From NCBI GenBank assembly GCA_964556785.1, contig CAZKXM010000033.1, positions 1-19,744 of the forward strand: a stretch of 19,744 nucleotides of DNA, in the 5' to 3' direction. This DNA comes from CAG-1031 sp964556785. GTDB lineage: Bacteria; Bacteroidota; Bacteroidia; Bacteroidales; Muribaculaceae. Positions 1 to 6,987 of the stretch are shown here, piece after piece; the stretch's first letter is position 1; each line of letters begins with the position of its first letter. The notes under the pieces were generated by a model that ran no database searches, was not told the origin of the DNA, and saw only the letters and a list, made by a program, of their open reading frames with translations. A program made the position numbers and the translations under genes.

Positions 1-3000
1 TCGGAGAAATCTCTGAAGATATCCTCAAGGATGGCCTCAAGAGCTATGAGAACGGTGTGCCCTACGACGGCAACGACGAGTTTATGCGCGAAACCGTGTG
101 GGGAAAGGTGTCGTCGCAGAATTCGCTCACCTATGCGTTCGATAACAACAGCGGCAGCCGCCCTGTGCAGGACGTTGGTCTCGACGGACTGAAAAACGAC
201 CTTGAGTTCGGGTTCAGCTCCTATAAAGACTATCTCGAGGCTCTGTCGCGCAAGCTTCCGGCATCGACAATCGCACAGATGCAGGCCGACCGCTTCTCGC
301 CGTTCAACGACCCTGCCGGCGACAACTATCATTTTTATCGCGGCTATGACTACGATGAAGAGCGCCTGAGCATTCTCGAACGCTACAAGCGCTATAACGG
401 TGTGGAAGGCAACTCGCTGTCGCCTGAAGATGCCGACGATCCTCTGTATCAGTCGTCGCGCTCGCTCCCCGATGTTGAGGACATCAATCAGGACAACACC
501 CTGAACGAATATGAGCGCTATTTCCAGTATAAGGTGTCGATCCGCCCTGAGGATCTGGTTGTTGGCCGAAACTATATCACCGACAAGCAGACTTCGGTTG
601 TGGTGACCCGCAACGGAAAGACTCAGGAAGTGGAATGGTATCAGTTCAAGATTCCGTTGAGCGACTATGAGAAGGTTGTGGGCTCGATCAGCGACTTCAC
701 CACCATCCGCTTTGCCCGAATATTCATGACCGGTTTCCGTCAGGTTACCCACCTGCGTTTCGCCACCCTCGAACTTGTGCGTGGCGAATGGCGGTCATAC
801 GACTTCAATCTCAACAACCGCGGCGATGCTCCTGCCGAGGGTCAGCTCGATGTGTCGGTTGTCAATATCGAGGAAAATGCCGATCGCGAACCGGTTAACT
901 ACGTGCTCCCTCCGGGTGTGACACGTATCACCGACCCGGGTCAGACTCAGATGACCCAGCTCAACGAGCAGTCGATGTCGATGAAGGTTATCGGCCTTAA
1001 TGCGGGCGACGCGCGTGGTGTGTATCGCAACACTCAGCTCGACCTTCGCAACTATGAGCGGATGCAGATGTGGGTTCACGGCGAGGCTCTTATCGACAAC
1101 ATCACGCAGCTTAAGAGCGGCGAGATGAGCGTGTTCGTGCGCTTGGGCAGCGATGTCAAGAGCAACTACTATGAATATGAGGTGCCTCTGCAGCTCACGG
1201 CTCCCGGACGCTATAACGGCGACAATCAGAGCGACCGTTACAAGGTGTGGCCCGAGGCCAACTATTTCAATTTCGCCCTTCAGAATCTCGTCGACGTCAA
1301 GAATCAGCGAAATGCTGCCAAGAGTGCCGATGAGCCAGGAGTGAGCTACGGCACCCGTTACAGCCGCCGTGACCCCGACAATGAGCGCAACACCATCTCT
1401 GTGATCGGTAACCCGTCGATCAGCGATGTCAGGGTGATGCTTGTCGGTGTTAGAAACAATTCAAATGTCACGAAGGATGCCACGGTGTGGCTCAACGAAT
1501 TGAAGGTGACCGACTTCAACAGCGAAGGTGGTTGGGCTGCCAAGGCTAATGTCAATGTGGGCCTGAGCGATCTCGCCACGGTCAATATCGGCGCTCACAT
1601 CGAGACGGCCGGATTCGGTTCGGTCGACCAGTCGCTGAGCCAGCGGCGCATGGACAACTATGAGCAGTATAACTTTGCCGTGCAGGGCGATATGGGCCGT
1701 CTGCTCCCCGAAGGAGCCAAACTGAGGGCGCCGGTGTTCTATTCAGTGTCGAAGGAAACAACCACACCCAAATATAATCCTCTCGATCAGGATGTCAAGC
1801 TCTCCGAGGCCCTTAAAGCTGCAAAGACCAAACAGGAAAAAGATTCGATCAAAAACTATGCCGTTGAGCGCCACACAACCGAGAGCTTCAGCATATCGGG
1901 CCTGAATTTCGGTGTCAAGAGCAATGTGCCGATGCCGTGGGATCCTGCTAACTTCACGCTGAACTTCTCGTTTAACCGCCAGTCGAAAAACGACCCAACG
2001 ACCGAGTATGAAAACACCAACGACTATCGTGGCTCGTTCCAGTATTCCTACTCGCCTTATGTGCGCGGCATCAAGCCGTTCGGAAAAATCAAGTCAAAGA
2101 ATAAGAATCTCAAGTTTCTGCGCGAATGGGAGATCAATTGGTTGCCTAACAACATTTCGTTTCTCACCACCATGTCGCGCTACTACTATGAGCAGCAGAC
2201 ACGCTCCGAAACCGACATCGACTTCCAGCTGCCTGTGGCTGTGAGCAAGAATTTCCTCTGGGACCGTCAGCTTTCGGTTACATGGAATCTCACAAAGACA
2301 CTCAATTTCTCGTTCAACTCCAACACATCGGCGCGGATTGAGGAGACCGTGGGCGCGGTGAACCGCAAGCTTTTCCCCGACCGCTACCGTGAGTGGAAGG
2401 ACACAGTGTGGTCGAGCATCCTGTCGATGGGTACTCCCTGGAGCTATAATCAGACATTCAATGCGTCGTGGAAAGCGCCGATCAACAAGATTCCGGTGCT
2501 CGACTTCCTGCAGGCAAGCCTGAGCTACAATGCAACCTATCAGTGGGACCGCGGAGCGACTGTGGATGGTGAATCACTTGGAAACACAATCGCCAATCAA
2601 GCCGCATGGAATGCCGATGGCCGCTTCAACTTCGAGTCGCTTTACAAGAAGATTCCCTTTGTCAAGGATGTTGAAAAGCGCTTTGCCAACAACAAGCGCG
2701 GAAATGCCGCGAGGAAGCCGAAGAAATATGAGCGCACCTACAAGTTGCTGCCCGACACTTCGCTGACGATCAAGCACAATCTGCGCACACGCAAGATCAA
2801 GGTTACAGCCACAACAACCGACGGCCAGCCGTTCCCCGTAAAGACAAGGGTGATCGACGCCAACAACATAGAGGTGCTCACCCAGGGCGATCAGAACATA
2901 AAGTTTACCGTCAACGAAGATATGAAAGAGACAAAGAGCTTCGGGCGCGAACTGCTTGAATACACAACTCGCCTTGTGATGACGCCAAGGAATTTCGCGG

Positions 3001-4376
3001 TGAGATACAAACGCAGCAACACCCTGTCGCTGCCCCTGTTCCGCAACGATATCGGCAACATTTTCGGCCAGAGCAACTCATACGGCCCGATGTCGCCCGG
3101 TCTCGACTTTGCGTTCGGTTTCATCGGCGAAGACTATGTGGAGAGGGCCAAGAAGCGTGGATGGCTGCTTGTTGACGACGGGCAGACCTCGCCATCGGTG
3201 TGGTCGGCCGCAAATGAAATCAACTTCGAGCTCACCCTCGAACCGATCAAGGGCCTCAAGATTGTTCTGACAACAAACCGAACCGACAACCGCACCACCC
3301 AGACACAGTTTATGTATGCCGACATGCCGCGTTCTCTCTCTGGAAGCTACACCAAGACCCACGTGGCCCTGGCAACCTCTCTCAAGGGGTCGAAGGCTAT
3401 TGACGGCTACAATTCGGCGGCATTCAACAAGTTCCTGGACAACATTCCGGTTATAACCCGCAGGGTAGAGGAGCAGTATGCAGGGCTCTGCTATCCCGAA
3501 GGAGGATTCATGACCGGTAATGTCAACGCCGGTCAGCCCTTCAACCCCGAGGTTGGCGGCATATCGGCCACATCGAGCGATGTGCTCATCCCGGCATTTA
3601 TTGCCGCCTACACCGGCACCGATCCCCAGAAGCAGTATCTGTCGCCGTTCCCGTCGCTCGCTCACGCGTTGCCAAACTGGCGTGTGACCTACGATGGATT
3701 CATTAACCTCGGCAACTTGAGGAACATCTTCAAGACGTTTACACTCACCCATGCCTATCAGTGTACCTACAGCGTGGGTTCCTATTCGAGTTTCCTTAAC
3801 TGGATCAGCGCCGACGGCGGCAATCTCGGCTTTACGCTCGACGAGGCTACCGGACAGCCTGTGCCGACCTCTCCCTACGATATCTCCACCGTGGCTATCA
3901 CCGAACGTTTTGCTCCGCTCATCGGTGCTTCGGTGACCCTGAACAACGACATGACTTTCAGTGCCGAGTATCGCGACAGCCGCACTCTCACGCTCAATGC
4001 GTCGGCCGGGCAGATTGTCGAAGCCAATCAGAAGGGCATAACCGCCGGCATAGGCTATAAGATCGTAGGGTTCAATACGGTGCTGGAAATGAAAGGGTCG
4101 CAGCAGGGAATCAGCAATGACCTCTCGCTGAATCTCGACTTCTCGCTTTCAGAGAGCAACGCGCTGATACGCCGCATCGAAACAGCCTACACACAGGCAA
4201 CGAGCGGAACCCGCACCGTAAACATCAATTTTGCCGCAAACTATATCCTGTCAAAGCGACTCACCGTCGGGGCATACTTCGACCATCAGATCAACACACC
4301 CCTCGTGAGCTCAACGGCTTATCCCACCACCAACACCTCGGCCGGCATCTCCTTCAACCTTTCCCTTGCCCGCTGA
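1..4376 (+). CDS. sprA: SprA, type IX secretion outer-membrane translocon (C-terminal part, 5' truncated)
   Basis: The reading frame is open from base 3 and runs to TGA at 4374-4376, giving 1457 residues. An internal GTG at 57 is not the start, because the frame continues upstream with the SprA-like stretch GEISEDILKDGLKSYENG. Full-length SprA is usually about 2,300-2,500 residues, so roughly the last 60% is present. Typical SprA segments are visible: GNPSISDVRVMLVGVRNNSN near residue 467, then VWLNELKVTDFNSEGGWAA near 495. After that come long alternating hydrophobic/aromatic stretches typical of outer-membrane beta strands, ending in AGISFNLSLAR. In Bacteroidota SprA forms the very large beta-barrel pore through which T9SS cargo crosses the outer membrane (established knowledge). 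Its 3' end overlaps the convergent endonuclease gene by 23 bp, and no terminator was seen there. The family call is very secure; the N-terminal part cannot be judged. Confidence 0.96.
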   Translation, partial: GEISEDILKDGLKSYENGVPYDGNDEFMRETVWGKVSSQNSLTYAFDNNSGSRPVQDVGLDGLKNDLEFGFSSYKDYLEALSRKLPASTIAQMQADRFSPFNDPAGDNYHFYRGYDYDEERLSILERYKRYNGVEGNSLSPEDADDPLYQSSRSLPDVEDINQDNTLNEYERYFQYKVSIRPEDLVVGRNYITDKQTSVVVTRNGKTQEVEWYQFKIPLSDYEKVVGSISDFTTIRFARIFMTGFRQVTHLRFATLELVRGEWRSYDFNLNNRGDAPAEGQLDVSVVNIEENADREPVNYVLPPGVTRITDPGQTQMTQLNEQSMSMKVIGLNAGDARGVYRNTQLDLRNYERMQMWVHGEALIDNITQLKSGEMSVFVRLGSDVKSNYYEYEVPLQLTAPGRYNGDNQSDRYKVWPEANYFNFALQNLVDVKNQRNAAKSADEPGVSYGTRYSRRDPDNERNTISVIGNPSISDVRVMLVGVRNNSNVTKDATVWLNELKVTDFNSEGGWAAKANVNVGLSDLATVNIGAHIETAGFGSVDQSLSQRRMDNYEQYNFAVQGDMGRLLPEGAKLRAPVFYSVSKETTTPKYNPLDQDVKLSEALKAAKTKQEKDSIKNYAVERHTTESFSISGLNFGVKSNVPMPWDPANFTLNFSFNRQSKNDPTTEYENTNDYRGSFQYSYSPYVRGIKPFGKIKSKNKNLKFLREWEINWLPNNISFLTTMSRYYYEQQTRSETDIDFQLPVAVSKNFLWDRQLSVTWNLTKTLNFSFNSNTSARIEETVGAVNRKLFPDRYREWKDTVWSSILSMGTPWSYNQTFNASWKAPINKIPVLDFLQASLSYNATYQWDRGATVDGESLGNTIANQAAWNADGRFNFESLYKKIPFVKDVEKRFANNKRGNAARKPKKYERTYKLLPDTSLTIKHNLRTRKIKVTATTTDGQPFPVKTRVIDANNIEVLTQGDQNIKFTVNEDMKETKSFGRELLEYTTRLVMTPRNFAVRYKRSNTLSLPLFRNDIGNIFGQSNSYGPMSPGLDFAFGFIGEDYVERAKKRGWLLVDDGQTSPSVWSAANEINFELTLEPIKGLKIVLTTNRTDNRTTQTQFMYADMPRSLSGSYTKTHVALATSLKGSKAIDGYNSAAFNKFLDNIPVITRRVEEQYAGLCYPEGGFMTGNVNAGQPFNPEVGGISATSSDVLIPAFIAAYTGTDPQKQYLSPFPSLAHALPNWRVTYDGFINLGNLRNIFKTFTLTHAYQCTYSVGSYSSFLNWISADGGNLGFTLDEATGQPVPTSPYDISTVAITERFAPLIGASVTLNNDMTFSAEYRDSRTLTLNASAGQIVEANQKGITAGIGYKIVGFNTVLEMKGSQQGISNDLSLNLDFSLSESNALIRRIETAYTQATSGTRTVNINFAANYILSKRLTVGAYFDHQINTPLVSSTAYPTTNTSAGISFNLSLAR

Positions 4377-5100
4377 TCAACTCCTTGATCCGATCTACGA
4401 TCTGGTCAGGGTGTACGTGATACTGCTTGAAAGAGTCGTAGTTCTCATTATTGATGTGGATCTGGCCTTCAGTCACACCTCCGTCTTTCCCTTGACGTGA
4501 GTTACGGTGCTGATTACTAAATTTTTTGTGAGTTTGAACATCGCTGCTTTTCAGTACCCAATAGTCAATCTTGTCGCGCCACACGGCAATCCACACAAAC
4601 ACATCGCAACACTCAGGCTTAAGCTGCTGGAAATTCATGTCGAACGGAGCGTTGGCGTCGCTTGGAAGCGCTTTTTCAATCAGAGTTCCTCCGCCCTCTT
4701 TTCTCACCACTCGCGATGCCTTGACTTCGACCTTGTTTTTGCCAATACGTAGATCATATTCGCCCGAATATTTATTGTCACTCTTTTTGTTTGGAATCTC
4801 GAAACGATCATCAAGATCTCTCAGATATTGCTGCGCCCAGGTTTCCCCGAATGTTCGCGGAGCCATTTCAAACAGCTCGATATTCGGATTCCGCTGAAAG
4901 TATTCGTCTCGTAGCCGTCTGTAATCATCAAGTTTAATAACGCCATACCCCATCAAAAGGGTAAAAAGGTTGGTGTAGTAATTAAAGGGATAGGCATTGC
5001 GACATGTACTGAGCTCGTTATCTATCAATTGTCGAAGTTCTTTATTCTTGATTTCAAGATCCTTTAGAATATTGTAGATCTCTTCATTGAGTTTTTCCAT
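4354..5100 (-). CDS. Probable type II restriction endonuclease, PD-(D/E)XK fold
   Basis: The frame encodes 248 residues from the ATG at 5100, which starts MEKLNEEIYNILKDL. The frame stays open to 5187, but that would overlap the methyltransferase gene by about 104 bp, so 5100 (17-bp overlap) is preferred. The first 30 residues are charged and helical. The key site is YDLRIGKNKVEVKASR, giving D116, E125 and K127, which fits the D-X(n)-(D/E)-X-K metal-binding signature of PD-(D/E)XK nucleases. A later hydrophobic strand, CDVFVWIAVWRDKIDYWVL, resembles the core sheet of such enzymes. I infer that it cuts DNA at the site protected by the methyltransferase directly upstream. Translation is probably coupled through the overlap, so the modification enzyme is made first. 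The exact endonuclease subfamily and recognition site are not recognised. Base composition is AT-richer than in sprA, which suggests horizontal acquisition. Confidence 0.72.
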   Translation of the reverse strand: MEKLNEEIYNILKDLEIKNKELRQLIDNELSTCRNAYPFNYYTNLFTLLMGYGVIKLDDYRRLRDEYFQRNPNIELFEMAPRTFGETWAQQYLRDLDDRFEIPNKKSDNKYSGEYDLRIGKNKVEVKASRVVRKEGGGTLIEKALPSDANAPFDMNFQQLKPECCDVFVWIAVWRDKIDYWVLKSSDVQTHKKFSNQHRNSRQGKDGGVTEGQIHINNENYDSFKQYHVHPDQIVDRIKELISGQGKG

Positions 5101-6811
5101 ACTGTTCAATAAAATTTCGTTCGTTTGCGGTGATATTAAAAATACGGTAAACTGTTTGGTCGAGTTTCTGTAGACGGTTCTCTGCACATCCGTCAGTCAT
5201 GATGGAATTCACAATATCTTCAAGTTCTGAATTTTCAGCAGCCGTGAGCTTTGGGAAGGGGAGAGATTGCAAGTTCCCTTTGAGAACCTTGATATCGGGA
5301 AATTTGACGGAATAAAAAAACCTGTAAAGCGATGAATTGAGTAGCGCGGCTGCGCTTTTTATCGAAATAGAGTTGAGGTGAGGTATCAGAATATTCGCAC
5401 TGTTCAGGCAAAGCGCCCCGGAGGTATCGTAGGCAACCACAGGAAATTTTGCAATGAAGCGGTAGATCAACTTTTCCGGTGCGCGATACAGTTCTTGGTT
5501 GGCACACTGCTGAAACTGCCGGGGATCGAAATGAATGAAAACCGACTCATTGCTGAGCCTGAAATCACTGACATCTTTCCCCCTGTATATCCTCTCCGTT
5601 TCGGGAGAGGGTGAGTGAAACACTTTTTCCTTGTTGTTGCCGGTTACGATTCCCAAGGCCCACTGACTATGGGTTAGATCATCGTGACGGCGTGCCTCCA
5701 TCTTTTGAATTATCGATTCCCCTTCTTTTGAAAGGTGGTGGATCACCATATCCCCGGAAGATATGTTGACCTCTGACAGCGAGATACGATTGACGCTACC
5801 GTTTGAAGTAACATCATATTCCTGATGGTTCGTCGGCGATCCTTGCATGCTGATGCTGAAATAGTCGGTAAACACACCGTCGAAACGGTCGCTGAAAAGG
5901 TCAATCCTCTTTACAGTGGCATTCTGCAGAAGATATTTCCGCAGATGTCTGTGTGATTTGATGCGCAGTAATGCAGTAGGCAACAGAAGTTTAAGTTCTC
6001 CATGGCCCAGGAGTCGGAGACACTTCACCGCAACCATCGAAGCCAATTCCTTCGACATGATTTCAGGATACATGTTACGGTAGAGATCTGCTCTGTCGCT
6101 TCCCCACGGTGGATTCGTGCAGATATTATCAAACTTTCCGGGTATGCCATGCGGAAGTTCATCCTTTAGAAAATTGATGCAGTACACGTTAGGCACGAAA
6201 TCGTATGCCGCATATTTGGCCAGCAGATTTGTGCCGGTTATCATCACGGCAACAGGATTGATGTCAAATCCATAGAGCGAAAGAGGGTTGCCGGTCTCCA
6301 CTCCCAGAAGAAAGGCCCCGCTTCCGCAGCAAGGATCGAGCAGAGTTTCTCCGGACTTCACTTTCTTTTCACCGAGCATAAAATCTACAATATGCGCCGG
6401 AGTATAGTACTGACCTGTGCGAATCCGCTCTCCCTCGGTCAATAGCGACTGGTAGATAAAGCCAAGGATATCGCTTTTACTCTCCCAAAGGTTAGGCGGG
6501 AGGACGAGGTTTAGCTCACTGAACTGAGAAAATTGCGAAATGAAGCTTTTTGTGCCGGTGCGGTTGTCGAGTTTGTGATGTCTCAGAAATTCAAGGCAGA
6601 GCGTGAACATAACATCCTCAACCCGGTAGTCAAAACAGCTGATTTTATCAAGAAACAGGTTGGCCGGAGCAAAGTCGAGGTAGCCGTTTGCCACTACTCG
6701 TTTACTTGACAAAGTCTTGTTGGCACGGTGGGTTAATTTGCCGGAGGTATCAGCGTTCAGCCGTTTCCAGTTCAACTTTGTCGCTTTGCTGATGATACTT
6801 GTTTCTGCCAT
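5084..6811 (-). CDS. N6-adenine DNA methyltransferase, gamma-type, with TaqI-like target-recognition domain
   Basis: The protein has 575 residues from the ATG at 6811. An in-frame upstream ATG at 6862 would add 17 residues (MPPKRNFFSTF...) and cannot be excluded. Motif order is X-I-IV followed by the recognition domain, as in gamma-type adenine methyltransferases: GQYYTP at 133-138, DPCCGSG (AdoMet binding) at 159-165, acidic motif II in GFDINP near 183, and the catalytic NPPW at 233-236. The C-terminal third carries RAPEKLIYRFIAKFP and a later LNSSLYRFFYSVKFPDIK, the usual look of a TaqI/Eco57I-type specificity domain. It should transfer a methyl group from S-adenosylmethionine to adenine in a specific DNA site, protecting host DNA from the linked nuclease. 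It is divergent from ftsK. No clear TAnnTTTG promoter was found on its side of the 176-bp gap. No nuclease or helicase domain is fused, so it is not a type IIG or type I subunit. Confidence 0.93.
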   Translation of the reverse strand: MAETSIISKATKLNWKRLNADTSGKLTHRANKTLSSKRVVANGYLDFAPANLFLDKISCFDYRVEDVMFTLCLEFLRHHKLDNRTGTKSFISQFSQFSELNLVLPPNLWESKSDILGFIYQSLLTEGERIRTGQYYTPAHIVDFMLGEKKVKSGETLLDPCCGSGAFLLGVETGNPLSLYGFDINPVAVMITGTNLLAKYAAYDFVPNVYCINFLKDELPHGIPGKFDNICTNPPWGSDRADLYRNMYPEIMSKELASMVAVKCLRLLGHGELKLLLPTALLRIKSHRHLRKYLLQNATVKRIDLFSDRFDGVFTDYFSISMQGSPTNHQEYDVTSNGSVNRISLSEVNISSGDMVIHHLSKEGESIIQKMEARRHDDLTHSQWALGIVTGNNKEKVFHSPSPETERIYRGKDVSDFRLSNESVFIHFDPRQFQQCANQELYRAPEKLIYRFIAKFPVVAYDTSGALCLNSANILIPHLNSISIKSAAALLNSSLYRFFYSVKFPDIKVLKGNLQSLPFPKLTAAENSELEDIVNSIMTDGCAENRLQKLDQTVYRIFNITANERNFIEQYGKTQ

Positions 6812-6947
6812 GGGGATGTTTGTCTGCGCAAAGGTGCTGAAAAAATTCCGTTTTGGCGGCATGAGCCGGGATATTTTTGAGTGCGAATTTTTTATCAGGA
6901 CAAGTGATTTTTTCGGTTGGCCGGGCCGATTTGGATGTAAAATTGAT

Positions 6948-6955
6948 TATCTTTG
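6948..6955 (+). promoter_or_regulatory. -7 promoter element for ftsK
   Basis: TATCTTTG matches the Bacteroidota -7 consensus TAnnTTTG and lies 32 bp before the ATG at 6988. No good TTTG is found at the expected 19-21 nt upstream spacing, so the -33 box is weak or absent. The element argues against the in-frame start at 6877, which would lie upstream of transcription initiation. Confidence 0.5.
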
Positions 6956-6987
6956 TGATTCCCGAAAACAAAGTTTGCAAATTCCAG

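Noticed and set aside
3078..3752. 224-codon open frame antisense to sprA
   Set aside because: It lies wholly inside a well-supported coding region, has no recognisable domain, and is typical of frames left open opposite GC-rich coding DNA.
5101..5187. Longer start for the endonuclease gene
   Set aside because: The extra 29 residues would overlap the methyltransferase gene deeply and read as out-of-frame sequence; the ATG at 5100 is the natural coupled start.
4354..6811. A BREX, DISARM or type I restriction system
   Set aside because: Only two genes are present, with no helicase, specificity subunit, PglZ or phospholipase D protein nearby.
6877..6987. Earlier start for ftsK
   Set aside because: It precedes the TATCTTTG promoter element, and the residues it adds do not look like an FtsK N terminus.
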